Made by a program: the position numbers and the translations under genes. This document shows, in pieces, positions 17,438-24,703 of a stretch of DNA of 38,237 bases; position 1 is the first letter of the stretch, and the number at the start of each line of letters is the position of its first letter. Source of the DNA: Rhodobacteraceae bacterium HLUCCA09 (GTDB lineage: Bacteria; Pseudomonadota; Alphaproteobacteria; Rhodobacterales; Rhodobacteraceae); assembly GCA_001314685.1 (NCBI GenBank), contig LJNT01000226.1:1-38237 (forward strand), read 5' to 3'. A model generated the notes under the pieces. That model worked only from the letters and a program-made list of their open reading frames with translations, did not search any database and had not been told where the DNA came from.

Positions 17438-17710
17438 TTGGCCAGGAAGATCCCCAGCCCCTGCATCGATGTCTGCAAGTTCCGCCGCGACGGGCCGGCG
17501 GGCGAGCACTGCATCGGCTGCTCGATGACGAAGGCGCAGAAGAAGATGTTCAAGGGGCTGAAAAAGGACGACCAGCGCGCCGCCTTCATCGCCCTGATCC
17601 GCGCCCAGCAGGCGCAGATGGGCAAGTATTCGGCCTGGGCGCCGGCCTATCTGCGCCGCTGCCTCAAGAAGGGTGTCAAGCCGCCCAGGCCGGTGCGCGA
17701 CGCCGCCTGA
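17438..17710 (+). CDS. DUF1289 cysteine-rich small protein
   Basis: Encodes 90 residues of the DUF1289 family (function unknown). Four cysteines make the family signature: CIDVC (residues 9-13) and CIGC near 27-30, a pattern that could bind zinc or an Fe-S cluster. The basic helix KAQKKMFKGLKK follows. Start is TTG 17438, supported by aaagga 9-14 nt upstream; no ATG fits the conserved N-terminus. It lies 13 nt after hemP and ends 17 nt before a strong terminator, so hemP and this gene probably form one transcript. This neighbourhood hints at an iron-related role, but that is inference. Confidence 0.85.
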   Translation: MARKIPSPCIDVCKFRRDGPAGEHCIGCSMTKAQKKMFKGLKKDDQRAAFIALIRAQQAQMGKYSAWAPAYLRRCLKKGVKPPRPVRDAA

Positions 17711-17726
17711 CCGGCCGGCCGCAAAC

Positions 17727-17760
17727 AAAAGCGCCGCGGCGAGGGGCCGCGGCGCTTTTT
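17727..17760. terminator. Bidirectional intrinsic terminator between DUF1289 gene and dps
   Basis: Perfect 10-bp stem GCGCCGCGGC (17731-17740), loop GAGGG, complement (17746-17755), then TTTTT; AAAA precedes the stem, so a U-tract also exists for minus-strand transcripts. It sits between two convergent genes and should serve both. It is the clearest factor-independent terminator in the window. Confidence 0.93.
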
Positions 17761-17782
17761 CGTCAGCGCAGGCGCGCGGCGC

Positions 17783-18253
17783 TCACTCGAGATGGGCGCG
17801 CAGCATCCAGGCGAACTTCTCGTGCTTCTGACCGCGTGCGATGCACAGGTCTTCGGTCAGCGTGTCGCCGTGCTCGGCCGACAGCTCGCCGCACTGGGCC
17901 AGTGTCGCAGCGACGATCTGCTGGGCCTCGAGCATCTTGGCGATCATCTCGCGGTCGGTCGCGCGACCCTCGTGCTCGGTCACCTTGGAGCGAGCGAGCA
18001 TGCCCTTGAGCGTGGCCTCGGCATGGCCGCCCAGCGCCTTGATCCGCTCGGCCAGATCGTCCTGCCCCTCGAAATGATCCTCGTAGATGTCCTGGAACAT
18101 CTCGTGCAGCGGGCCGAAGCCCATGCCGGTCACGTTCCAGTGGAAGTTCTGCGCGAGCATCGTGGTGACGACGGTCTCGGCGACGGACTGGTTGAGCGCC
18201 TCGCAGATGGCGGTGGTCGCATCGGGGCTGAGATCGGCGGCGGTGCTGGTCAT
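17783..18253 (-). CDS. dps: Dps family DNA-protection / ferritin-like protein
   Basis: Encodes 156 residues of the Dps family, dodecameric proteins that oxidise and store iron using H2O2 and protect DNA. The ferroxidase-centre pattern is present: QNFHWNVTGMGFGPLHEMF supplies the first His and its partners, and IYEDHFEGQDDLAERIKALGGHA supplies the Asp/Glu side from the neighbouring subunit. The protein ends QKHEKFAWMLRAHLE, a normal family ending. No long basic tail is visible, so DNA binding may be weak. Its 5' region holds an Irr-type palindrome (18354-18370) and a small hairpin at 18304-18318. Convergent with hemP/DUF1289 across the terminator at 17727-17760. Confidence 0.93.
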   Translation of the reverse strand: MTSTAADLSPDATTAICEALNQSVAETVVTTMLAQNFHWNVTGMGFGPLHEMFQDIYEDHFEGQDDLAERIKALGGHAEATLKGMLARSKVTEHEGRATDREMIAKMLEAQQIVAATLAQCGELSAEHGDTLTEDLCIARGQKHEKFAWMLRAHLE

Positions 18254-18353
18254 GTATCGTGTCCTCTCGGTCGCGTCCGGGCGCGTCTGGCGCCCTCGGT
18301 GGATCCCGCCGCGCGGGACTCCCCGGTGACGGTATCTGGCTGGCGGCGGCTAG

Positions 18354-18370
18354 CTTGGAATTATTCTAAT
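18354..18370 (-). promoter_or_regulatory. Irr (ICE)-like box upstream of dps
   Basis: Read on the minus strand the site is ATTAGAATAATTCCAAG, a 7-1-7 inverted repeat with one mismatch inside its core. As I recall it, the iron-control element bound by Irr in alphaproteobacteria is TTTAGAA-YNR-TTCTAAA; 14 of 17 positions agree. It lies about 100 nt upstream of dps in one of the few AT-rich spots nearby. Irr commonly represses iron-storage genes under iron limitation, which would fit dps. Binding itself is not shown here. Confidence 0.5.
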
Positions 18371-18460
18371 TAGTCTTTCTCCGGCGTCCAGCCCCAACCC
18401 GAGAAAAACCGCCCGCGCCGCCCGAAACGACGGGCGCAGGATCCATCCCGCCCGACCCGC

Positions 18461-18898
18461 TCAGACCGCGCGCAACAGATCGAGGAAGGCGCGGCGCATC
18501 GCCGGGTGCACCCGGCGGCCGGTCAGCAGCGCAAGGCTGTCGGTGTCGCGAGCGGCCTGCGCGGCCCGGCACCGGCACAGCCACGCCTCGTCGAACGAGG
18601 CCATCCGGGCCCCCGACGCATGAAAGACGGGGCGGCGCCCGAGCACCTCGGCCAGCACGCGCACCAGCACCTCGGCCACGCCAGAGGCGGCGCCCGGACA
18701 GGCAAGGCAGGCCTGCGCCTCGGCCAGCGACATCTGGCGCCCCGCGCGGGCGCGCCGCGCCGCCTGGCGCAGCTTTTCGAGCATCGCCGCCTCGCCCGCC
18801 AGCGCCTCGACCGGCACGGCGGGGGGCGGCGCGATCTGGCGGCGCCGCTCGGCAGGAGCGAGAAGGCGAAGGGCGTCGGTTCGGGCGGTGGCAGTCAT
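18461..18898 (-). CDS. Uncharacterised cytoplasmic protein
   Basis: Encodes 145 residues that I do not recognise. No signal peptide or membrane span is visible. The N-terminal third is Ala/Arg/Pro-rich (LLAPAERRRQIAPPPAVPVE), the middle has a charged helix (MLEKLRQAARRARAGRQMSL), and the C-terminal half reads like a compact helical domain ending RRVHPAMRRAFLDLLRAV. Cysteines occur at ACLACPG and at WLCRCRAA, four in all, which could bind metal, although the spacing matches no site I know. It is divergent from the small membrane-protein gene at 19122. Confidence 0.6.
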   Translation of the reverse strand: MTATARTDALRLLAPAERRRQIAPPPAVPVEALAGEAAMLEKLRQAARRARAGRQMSLAEAQACLACPGAASGVAEVLVRVLAEVLGRRPVFHASGARMASFDEAWLCRCRAAQAARDTDSLALLTGRRVHPAMRRAFLDLLRAV

Positions 18899-19121
18899 CG
18901 GCGGTGCATTGTCCCTCTAGTTGCCGACAAATATACTCGGAAAAGGCGGGCCGCGCCAGCCCCGCCAGGGGGCCATGGCGCCGCAGGGGGCGCGGGCAGC
19001 GGTCTTGTCGCATCGGATCGCCCGCGCCCATACCCGGCGCGGGGTCGCGGGACAGCCCGTCGCAGGGCGCGCCCCGGCACTCCCGTTGCGGCGTATGCGA
19101 CCGCATGCTATTTATTCGGGC

Positions 19122-19382
19122 ATGAACGGGAGCGTTCCGGATATCTTTCGTGGCGCCGGCCTCGCCTGCCGGGCGGTGGCGATCGCCCTGCTCTCTGGCT
19201 GGCTGACGGGGCGCGACTTCGCCGAGGTGGAGCGCCGCCTCGCCGCCCGCGCGACAGGCGAGCAGGCGGCGATCGTGGGCGCCGTGCTCGCGGCCCTGTT
19301 CCTGCTGGCCCTGCTCGCGGCGCAGGCGGGCGTGGTGGGCCTTGCTCTCTACGGCCTTGCCGTCGTCGTCGTCGCCCGCTGA
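19122..19382 (+). CDS. Small membrane protein of unknown function
   Basis: Encodes 86 residues from ATG 19122 (MNGSVPDIFRGAGLACRAV). The frame is open upstream to 18921, but that part is Arg/Pro/Gly-rich and crosses the divergent promoter region, so the internal ATG, which follows a lower-GC stretch (tgctatttattcggg), is preferred. A first hydrophobic helix spans about residues 13-30, a charged loop (GRDFAEVERRLAARATGEQ) follows, and two closely spaced helices fill residues 49-85. No family is recognised. Confidence 0.55.
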   Translation: MNGSVPDIFRGAGLACRAVAIALLSGWLTGRDFAEVERRLAARATGEQAAIVGAVLAALFLLALLAAQAGVVGLALYGLAVVVVAR

Positions 19383-19641
19383 GCGCGACGGCCCTCACAC
19401 GCTCGTGATCTGACCGTCCGGCAGCGCTGACACCCGATAACTTGCCCAATCGACCGAACTTTTCGGCGCCGGTTTACAATGTGCCGGCGGGCGGCCCCTG
19501 TATGCCATTGTATTCTTTGGTAGAACGCACCGCGCCGGTGATCCGGTGCCCCGACCCCATCGTTAGCCTGACATTCACCACGGCAATGATGCCGCACGGT
19601 GAGACGACAGACACGCAACGAAGCTTTGCAAGGAGACGGCA

Positions 19642-19824
19642 ATGGACTTCGGACTTGGCATCCTCACCTTCGGCACGCTGGGCTTCATGGTAGCCTTCGG
19701 CTATCTCAGTGTGCGCGCCATCGAAAAGCAGCGCCGCGAGGGCGGCCCCAAATCGACCCTCGCCGCCGACGGCCCGCGCCGCCGCGCACCGGCCGAGACC
19801 ACCGCGCAGACCGAGGCTGCCTGA
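19642..19824 (+). CDS. Short single-pass membrane protein
   Basis: Encodes 60 residues. One hydrophobic helix (about residues 3-24, LGILTFGTLGFMVAFGYLS) is followed by a basic, hydrophilic tail (AIEKQRREGGPKSTLAADG and onward). A strong ribosome site, aaggagacgg, lies just before ATG 19642, the best reason to believe the gene is real. The tail should face the cytoplasm if the helix is a signal anchor. The function is unknown. The upstream 19383-19641 stretch is clearly less GC-rich than its surroundings and probably holds the promoter; no other gene is seen there. Confidence 0.7.
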   Translation: MDFGLGILTFGTLGFMVAFGYLSVRAIEKQRREGGPKSTLAADGPRRRAPAETTAQTEAA

Positions 19825-19828
19825 AGCC

Positions 19829-20599
19829 TCACCGGTCCGGGGCGCGCCGGGTCTCTTCCCCTCCCGGCGCCGCCCCGGGTTCGTCGTCCTGCCTGCGCGC
19901 GCCGCGAAAGCCCGTTGCGACGACAAACTTCTCCGAACTGTCCGAGCGGCTCGCCGGCGGCTTCACGTTGGCCACCTTCGCGAACCGCCGCTTGAGTTCG
20001 GTCTGAAGGTCGGATTCGGCGCCGCCCGCCAGCACCTTGGCGACGAAGGTGCCCCCCTCGTCCAGAACGTCGAAGGCGAGCGCGGCGGCCGCTTCGCCGA
20101 GCGCCACGATCCGCAGATGGTCGGTCTGCTTGTGGCCCGACGCGGCCGCGGCCATATCCGACATCACCACGTCGGCCGGCCCTTCGAGCCACGCCTTCAC
20201 CGCGTCGTCCGCACCCTCTTCCAGAAAATCCATCTGCCATAGATCGGCCCCCGGGATCGGCTCGACCTCCTGCAGGTCGAGCCCGAGCACGCGACCCACC
20301 GGCTTGCCCGTCGCCGCGCCGAGCGCGTTGACCCGCGCCACGGCCACCTGGCTCCAGCCCCCCGGCGCGCAGCCCAGATCGACCACCCGCGCCCCCGGCA
20401 CAAGGAAGCGATACCTGTCGTCGAGCTCGAGGATCTTGAAGGCGGCCCGGCCCCGGTAGCCCTCGCGGCGCGCCCGCGCCACGTAGGGGTCGTTCAACTG
20501 CCGCTCCAGCCAGCGCGTCGACGACAGCTTCCGCCCCCGCGCCGTCCTGACCTTCACCCGCAGCTCGCGCTGCCCGCGCCCGCTCGTCTTCTTCGCCAT
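19829..20599 (-). CDS. rlmE: 23S rRNA (uridine 2'-O)-methyltransferase
   Basis: Methylates the 2'-O of U2552 (E. coli numbering) in the A-loop of 23S rRNA with SAM, a late step in 50S assembly. The protein has 256 residues; the core matches RlmE/FtsJ. Motif I is [15 protein letters not shown]. The K-D-K-E catalytic residues are visible: Lys in [11 protein letters not shown], Asp in [12 protein letters not shown], Lys in FVAKVLAGG and Glu in [12 protein letters not shown]- and C-terminal extensions (about 25 and 25 residues) are polar and basic or acidic and not conserved. It lies 145 nt after ppx on the same strand and was probably co-transcribed with it at some time, although a hairpin lies between them. 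Confidence 0.95.
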   Translation of the reverse strand: MAKKTSGRGQRELRVKVRTARGRKLSSTRWLERQLNDPYVARARREGYRGRAAFKILELDDRYRFLVPGARVVDLGCAPGGWSQVAVARVNALGAATGKPVGRVLGLDLQEVEPIPGADLWQMDFLEEGADDAVKAWLEGPADVVMSDMAAAASGHKQTDHLRIVALGEAAAALAFDVLDEGGTFVAKVLAGGAESDLQTELKRRFAKVANVKPPASRSDSSEKFVVATGFRGARRQDDEPGAAPGGEETRRAPDR

Positions 20600-20689
20600 C
20601 CTCGCGCCCGTGCCACCCGTTGCGATGAAACTTCGATGCCTTCGGCGAGACTACTTGAAGCAAGAAGACACCGGGCGCACGCCCCGCGC

Positions 20690-20708
20690 CTTCTTCTTGC
20701 CGAAAATA
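20690..20708 (-). repeat. Post-stop-codon motif, copy after ppx
   Basis: On the minus strand TATTTTCGGCAAGAAGAAG begins 36 nt after the ppx stop codon. It matches the copy after mnmA (35751-35769) at 14 of 19 positions, with the TATTT and AAGAAG ends identical. Downstream of it an inverted repeat GCAAGAAGA/TCTTCTTGC (20660-20668 with 20692-20700) overlaps the motif. Confidence 0.5.
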
Positions 20709-20722
20709 TCCCCGCCGGAGGC

Positions 20723-20742
20723 AAGCCGCCGCAAGGCGGCTT
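20723..20742 (-). terminator. Candidate hairpin after ppx
   Basis: Perfect 8-bp stem (AAGCCGCC, 4-nt loop, complement) starting 2 nt after the ppx stop codon. No T-run follows directly; the ATATTTTC of the post-stop motif is about 15 nt further on. It may be a weak terminator or a 3'-end stabiliser rather than a full stop, leaving some read-through to rlmE. Confidence 0.45.
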
Positions 20743-20744
20743 TA

Positions 20745-21869
20745 TCAGAACGGCCCCTCTTCCAGCACGCCGTCGGCCGACATCTGCGCGTAGAGCAGCC
20801 CCTCGCGCAGGCCGCGGTCGGCCACCGACAGCCGGTCGGTCGGCCAGACGCGCATCAGTGCCTGCAGGATCGCCGCGCCCGACATGATCAGGGCCTGCCT
20901 GTCCTTGCCGATGCGCGGATCGGTGCGCCGCCCCTCCTCGCCGAGCGACAGATAGTCTCGGATCACCGCGTCGATCTGGTCCGAGGTCATGCGCAGCCCG
21001 TCGACCTTGGAGCGGTCGTAGCGGCGCAACCCCAGGTGCGACGCCGCGACCGTCGTCACCGTGCCGGAGGTGCCGATGATCTGGAAGCCCTCGCGCGTCT
21101 GGTCGGCCTGGTAGGGCGTGAACTCGGCGAGCTGCTCCTCGAAATACCAGCTCATCAACGCGAAGCGCCCCGAATCGTCGGCCACGTCGCGGAACTGGTC
21201 GCGCAGCGTCGCCACCCCCAGCGGAACGCTGATCCAGTCGACCACCTTGGCGCTGGGAAAGGGGTCGCCCCCCGGCGGAAAGCCCGACTGGAAGCCCTTG
21301 TGCAGACGCATGATCGCGCGCGGCCGTTCGGGGCCCGGCACGCGGGAGAGGTCGATCCACACCAGTTCGGTCGAGCCGCCACCGATATCGACCACGAGCA
21401 GTTGCTCGGTCTTGGTCGAGACGAGCGGCGCGCAGGAGACGACGGCGAGGCGCGCCTCCTCCTCGGGCTCGATGATCTCGAGCTCCAGCCCCGTCTCTCG
21501 CCGGATGAAGGCGATGAAGTCGCGCGCGTTGGTCGCACGCCGGCAGGCCTCGGTCGCCACCAGCCGCATCCGGCGGACATTGTGCTTGACAAACTTGGTC
21601 TTGCAGATCTTCAGCGCCTGCACGGTGCGCGCCATCGAGGCGCGGCCGAGCCGCCCGGTCGCCTCGAGCCCGGCGCCGAGCTGCACCGATTTCGAGAACG
21701 AATCCACGACGTGGAACTGGGCGCCCTTGGGCTGGGCGACCAGCATCCGGCACGAATTCGTGCCCAGATCGAGCGCAGCATAGGGCTGCACCGGATCGGG
21801 CGGTGTCGGCGCGGGGGTATCGACCGGTCTCGGGAACGCGCCCGCACCCTTGGGACGCCTGGGCGCCAT
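20745..21869 (-). CDS. ppx: Ppx/GppA family exopolyphosphatase / pppGpp phosphatase
   Basis: Encodes 374 residues of the Ppx/GppA family in the ASKHA fold, which removes terminal phosphate from polyphosphate or converts pppGpp to ppGpp. The first phosphate loop is YAALDLGTNSCRMLVA, the second VVDIGGGSTELVWI; TEACRRATNARDFI and the GTSGTVTTVAA stretch are also typical. The C-terminal part has GLREGLLYAQM, normal for the short two-domain form. ATG 21869 (MAPRRPKGAGAF) is preferred to the ATG at 21884 because ggaggg lies 7 nt before it. The first 35 residues are Pro-rich and variable. rlmE follows on the same strand, a common alphaproteobacterial pairing. Confidence 0.93.
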   Translation of the reverse strand: MAPRRPKGAGAFPRPVDTPAPTPPDPVQPYAALDLGTNSCRMLVAQPKGAQFHVVDSFSKSVQLGAGLEATGRLGRASMARTVQALKICKTKFVKHNVRRMRLVATEACRRATNARDFIAFIRRETGLELEIIEPEEEARLAVVSCAPLVSTKTEQLLVVDIGGGSTELVWIDLSRVPGPERPRAIMRLHKGFQSGFPPGGDPFPSAKVVDWISVPLGVATLRDQFRDVADDSGRFALMSWYFEEQLAEFTPYQADQTREGFQIIGTSGTVTTVAASHLGLRRYDRSKVDGLRMTSDQIDAVIRDYLSLGEEGRRTDPRIGKDRQALIMSGAAILQALMRVWPTDRLSVADRGLREGLLYAQMSADGVLEEGPF

Positions 21870-22076
21870 CGTCGCGCCCTCCATTTCGAGTTGTGTCGAA
21901 CGTAGTCGCTCCGGGCGCCCCGCGCAAGATTCGTGCGATGGCGACGCCCGCGCGCGGGGCCCCTCGCGCCCCGGGGCGATCCGGACGTCGCCAAGGCGCC
22001 TCACCATGTCGAAAACGAACCGGTGCGCCGCCGCATGCCCGCGTATGCAGGGCGGGCGAACGAGAGGAGCCCGCCC

Positions 22077-22415
22077 ATGCCCGAGGTGACCGTCGTCTAC
22101 TGGCGCGACATCCCCGCCCAGGTGATCGTGGGCAAGGGCCGGCGCGCTGCGAAGGTGGCGCTGCCGGAGCGTTTCGAGCAGGCCATCGACCGCTGCGCGA
22201 TGCGGATCGGCGCGAGGGACGCCGACGCCTATCTCGCCGAGTGGCGCAAGGCGCCGGCCTTCGCGGCCGCCGGCGCGCCCGAGGAGATCGCCGCCCGCGA
22301 GGCTGCCCGGATCGAGGCCGCCTGCGACGCCGCCGCGCTCCGCGCCCTGATCGAGAACGACGGCTTCGCGCCCGAGGCCGCGCCCCGCCCGAGCATCTCC
22401 GAGACGGGCCCGTGA
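22077..22415 (+). CDS. Virulence_fact-domain small protein of the one-carbon cluster
   Basis: Encodes 112 residues. The conserved part is at the N-terminus, MPEVTVVYWRDIPAQVIVGK then RRAAKVALPERFEQAIDRCA, and continues to DADAYLAEWRKAP. This matches the family Pfam calls Virulence_fact; the name is historical and no virulence role is implied. Function is unknown, but in Rhodobacterales this gene recurs beside the MetF-like and methyltransferase genes found here, so a part in corrinoid/folate methyl transfer is likely by association. The C-terminal 40 residues are acidic and Ala-rich. ATG 22077 follows agaggagcccgccc, a good site. It lies 52 nt before the MetF-like gene and heads the apparent operon. 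Confidence 0.8.
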   Translation: MPEVTVVYWRDIPAQVIVGKGRRAAKVALPERFEQAIDRCAMRIGARDADAYLAEWRKAPAFAAAGAPEEIAAREAARIEAACDAAALRALIENDGFAPEAAPRPSISETGP

Positions 22416-22467
22416 GCCCCGCGCGCGGACCGACACCCTCACCCCAGCCGCTGCATGGGAGGCCCCG

Positions 22468-23394
22468 ATGGCCCTGCTGAGCTTCAAGACGCGCGACCCC
22501 GCGCCCACGCCCGCCGCCACCGCAGCCTTCCTCAAGGGCTACTCGATCGAGGTGATGCCGCGCACGGCCGCCAAGGTGGCCGATTTCCACGCGCTCCTGC
22601 CCGAGGCCACGCGCGTCACCATCGCCCATATCGCCGGCACCCCGATCGACGACATGGTGGCGACGGCGACGCGGCTGGCGCGCGCGGGCTACGAGGTGAT
22701 GCCGCATTTTCCGGCGCGCAACATCCCCGACATCGCCACGCTCGAGGACTGGATCGCCCGCTACCAGGGCGAGGCCGGCGTGCGCGAGGCCCTGCTGCTC
22801 GCCGGCGGCGAGGCGCAGCCTGCCGGCGCGCTGCACTCGTCGATGCAACTGCTCGAGACGGGGCTGTTCGACAAGGCCGGCTTCACCCGGCTGCACGTGG
22901 CCGGCCACCCCGAGGGCAACCGCGACATCGACCCGAACGGCGGCGAACGGGGCGTGATGGAGGCGCTGCGCTGGAAGCAGGCCTTTTCCGAGCGCACCGA
23001 CGCGAAGATGGCGCTGGTCACGCAGTTCGCCTTCGAGGCGGCGCCGATCGTCGCGTGGGCCGACCGGCTGCGGCACGCCGGGATCGACCTGCCGATCCAT
23101 GTGGGCGTGGCCGGCCCGGCCAGGCTGCAGACGATGATCAAGTATGCCATCGCCTGCGGCGTCGGCCCCTCGCTGCGCGTGCTGCAACGGCGGGCGAGGG
23201 ACGTCACCAAGCTGGTCAAGCCCTACGAGCCCAACGAGATGCTGGGCGAACTTGCGGCGCACAAGCGGGCCGACCCGGCCTTCCAGGTCGCACAGGTTCA
23301 TGTCTTCCCGCTCGGCGGAATCGCCGCCTCGGCGGAGTGGGCGGCGCGCCTGCTCGCCGCCGCGCCGGACCCGCGCGAGGCCGCCGCCCGCTGA
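22468..23394 (+). CDS. Methylenetetrahydrofolate reductase-like protein
   Basis: Encodes 308 residues of the MetF (FAD) TIM-barrel family, which interconverts 5-methyl-THF and 5,10-methylene-THF. Segments are YSIEVMPRTAAKVADFHALL (beta1 with the Glu that takes part in catalysis), VTIAHIAGTPIDDMVATA, EVMPHFPARNI, ALLLAGG, LHVAGHPEGN, ALVTQFAFEA (Q-F pattern of the flavin pocket) and LPIHVGVAGPA. It is the divergent type that sits in demethylation clusters; the direction here is probably oxidation of methyl-THF rather than methionine synthesis. A methionine-supply role cannot be excluded. ATG 22468 follows ggaggccccg. The next gene, for the methyltransferase, starts 46 nt after its stop. Confidence 0.88.
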   Translation: MALLSFKTRDPAPTPAATAAFLKGYSIEVMPRTAAKVADFHALLPEATRVTIAHIAGTPIDDMVATATRLARAGYEVMPHFPARNIPDIATLEDWIARYQGEAGVREALLLAGGEAQPAGALHSSMQLLETGLFDKAGFTRLHVAGHPEGNRDIDPNGGERGVMEALRWKQAFSERTDAKMALVTQFAFEAAPIVAWADRLRHAGIDLPIHVGVAGPARLQTMIKYAIACGVGPSLRVLQRRARDVTKLVKPYEPNEMLGELAAHKRADPAFQVAQVHVFPLGGIAASAEWAARLLAAAPDPREAAAR

Positions 23395-23440
23395 TCCCTC
23401 CCGGCCCCCTCGGGGCCCACAGACCGCGAAAGAGACCAAA

Positions 23441-24403
23441 ATGGCGCGCACCGTCGTCGAGAGCAGGACCCGCACCGTCACCATCGGCTTCGACGAGCCG
23501 TTCTGCGTGATCGGCGAGCGGATCAACCCCACCGGCCGAAGGAAGCTGGCCGCCGAACTGGAGGCGGGCGACTTCACGACCGTCGAGAAGGACGCGCTGG
23601 AGCAGGTCGCCTGCGGGGCGATGGTGCTCGATATCAACGCGGGCGTCGTCTACAATTCCAACCCCGACCCCAACCTGACCGAGCCGCCGCTGATGCGGCA
23701 GGTGCTGCGCACGGTGATGGCGCTGGTCGACGTGCCGCTCTGCATCGACTCGTCCGTCCCCGCGGCGCTCGAGGCGGGGCTCGAGGAGGCCGAGGGACGG
23801 CCGCTCCTGAACTCGGTCACCGGCGAGGAGGAGCGGCTCGAGGCAATCCTGCCGCTGGTGAAGAAGTACGACGTGCCGGTGGTGGCGATCTCGAACGACG
23901 ACACCGGGATCAGCGAGGACCCCGACGTGCGCTTCGCCGTGGCGAAGAAGATCGTCGAGCGGGCGGCCGATCACGGGATCAAGCCGCACGACATCGTGGT
24001 CGATCCGCTGGTGATGCCGGTGGGCGCGATGGCGAGCGCGGGGCGGCAGGTCTTCACGCTGGTGCGGCGCCTGCGCGACGAGCTCGGCGTCAACACCACC
24101 TGCGGCGCCTCGAACATCTCGTTCGGGCTGCCGAACCGCCACGGGATCAACGCGGCCTTCCTGCCCATGGCGATCGGGGCGGGGATGACGAGCGCGATCA
24201 TGAACCCGGTGCGGATGGCCGAGATGGAGGCGATCCGCGCGGCGAACCTGCTGATGGATCACGACGCGAATGGCGGCCAGTGGATCGGCTTTGCGCGGGT
24301 GATCGAGGCGGTGAGGGCCGGAGAGAGCTTTCCCGAGGCCGCCCGCGCGGCGGCCGAGGCCGGCGCGGGCCGCGGCGGCCGCCGTCGGCGGCGGAGCGCA
24401 TGA
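23441..24403 (+). CDS. Methyltetrahydrofolate:corrinoid methyltransferase (DHPS-like)
   Basis: Encodes 320 residues of the pterin-binding TIM-barrel family that includes AcsE/MtgA-type enzymes, which move a methyl group between a corrinoid protein and THF. The opening CVIGERINPTGRRKLAAEL is the family start, and MVLDINAGVVYNSNPDPNL, CIDSSVPAALEAGL, PLLNSVTGEEERL, VVAISNDDTGIS and TTCGASNISFGLPNRHGINA carry the conserved pterin-pocket residues (Asp and Asn). IVVDPLVMPVGA is also typical. The last residues are an Arg-rich tail, GRGGRRRRRSA, beyond the barrel; a similar tail ends the RACo-like protein downstream. ATG 23441 is preceded by aaagagaccaaa. The length and motifs exclude folate biosynthesis FolP. 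Confidence 0.92.
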   Translation: MARTVVESRTRTVTIGFDEPFCVIGERINPTGRRKLAAELEAGDFTTVEKDALEQVACGAMVLDINAGVVYNSNPDPNLTEPPLMRQVLRTVMALVDVPLCIDSSVPAALEAGLEEAEGRPLLNSVTGEEERLEAILPLVKKYDVPVVAISNDDTGISEDPDVRFAVAKKIVERAADHGIKPHDIVVDPLVMPVGAMASAGRQVFTLVRRLRDELGVNTTCGASNISFGLPNRHGINAAFLPMAIGAGMTSAIMNPVRMAEMEAIRAANLLMDHDANGGQWIGFARVIEAVRAGESFPEAARAAAEAGAGRGGRRRRRSA

Positions 24404-24425
24404 CGGTTAGGAGGGCGTTAACCGT
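24403..24425. promoter_or_regulatory. Inverted repeat that also resembles a CtrA site
   Basis: ACGGTTA (24403-24409) and its exact complement TAACCGT (24419-24425) frame a 9-nt spacer, just at the stop codon of the methyltransferase gene and 20 nt before the next start. Within it TTAG-N7-TTAA (24407-24421) is one base from the CtrA consensus TTAA-N7-TTAA. It could be an operator or an RNA hairpin; neither is established. Confidence 0.35.
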
Positions 24426-24445
24426 GTCTCGGCTAGGGACGGGTC

Positions 24446-24676
24446 ATGGACCAGATCACCCGCCCACTGGGCCCCGAGTCCTGGATCGCCCGCATTTTCT
24501 CGGCGCAGGCCGTTCGCAAGGGCGGCGTCGTCCGGCGCGACGTGCGCTGGGTCGAGCGGGAGATCGGCCGCGCGCGCTTCGAGCAGGAAGTCCGAGACCG
24601 CGGGTTTCACATGATCGAGTGCGGGGGCCAGTTCGTCGTGATCTGCAATCGCGGCGGGATCCGCGTGATCTGCTGA
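24446..24676 (+). CDS. 76-residue conserved protein of the corrinoid cluster, function unknown
   Basis: Encodes MDQITRPLGPESWIARIF and a C-terminal half GFHMIECGGQFVVICNRG ending GIRVIC; the whole is 76 residues with no signal peptide or membrane span. Cysteines at ECGG, ICNRG and the terminal Cys76 are notable. Similar small proteins occur in Rhodobacterales in this position and are sometimes labelled N-(5'-phosphoribosyl)anthranilate isomerase; it is a third of the length of TrpF and lacks its barrel, so the name is wrong. Its place between the methyltransferase and the RACo-like activator suggests a part in the same pathway. ATG 24446 follows gggacgggtc. Confidence 0.75.
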   Translation: MDQITRPLGPESWIARIFSAQAVRKGGVVRRDVRWVEREIGRARFEQEVRDRGFHMIECGGQFVVICNRGGIRVIC

Positions 24677-24678
24677 CC

Positions 24679-24700
24679 CGAAATTTCGTACGAAATTTCG
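24679..24700. repeat. 22-bp perfect palindrome (first of a tandem pair)
   Basis: Half-site CGAAATTTCGT then its complement; each half contains the smaller palindrome CGAAATTTCG. It begins 2 nt after the stop codon at 24676 and ends 48 nt before the RACo-like start. The centre TTCGTACGAA is shared with the next palindrome. AT-rich against a very GC-rich background. Confidence 0.8.
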
Positions 24701-24703
24701 ATC

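Noticed and set aside
20554..23637. A long minus-strand open frame of about 1000 codons
   Set aside because: It passes through ppx in a wrong frame and runs opposite to the Virulence_fact and MetF-like genes. Composition is typical of a shadow frame.
23441..24403. Dihydropteroate synthase FolP for folate synthesis
   Set aside because: The fold is shared, but the ERINPTGR start, the NTTCGASNISFGLPNR stretch and the neighbours (MetF-like, RACo-like) fit a methyl-THF:corrinoid methyltransferase.
24446..24676. Labelling the 76-aa protein as phosphoribosylanthranilate isomerase
   Set aside because: TrpF is a TIM barrel of over 200 residues; this protein is far too short and shows none of its motifs.
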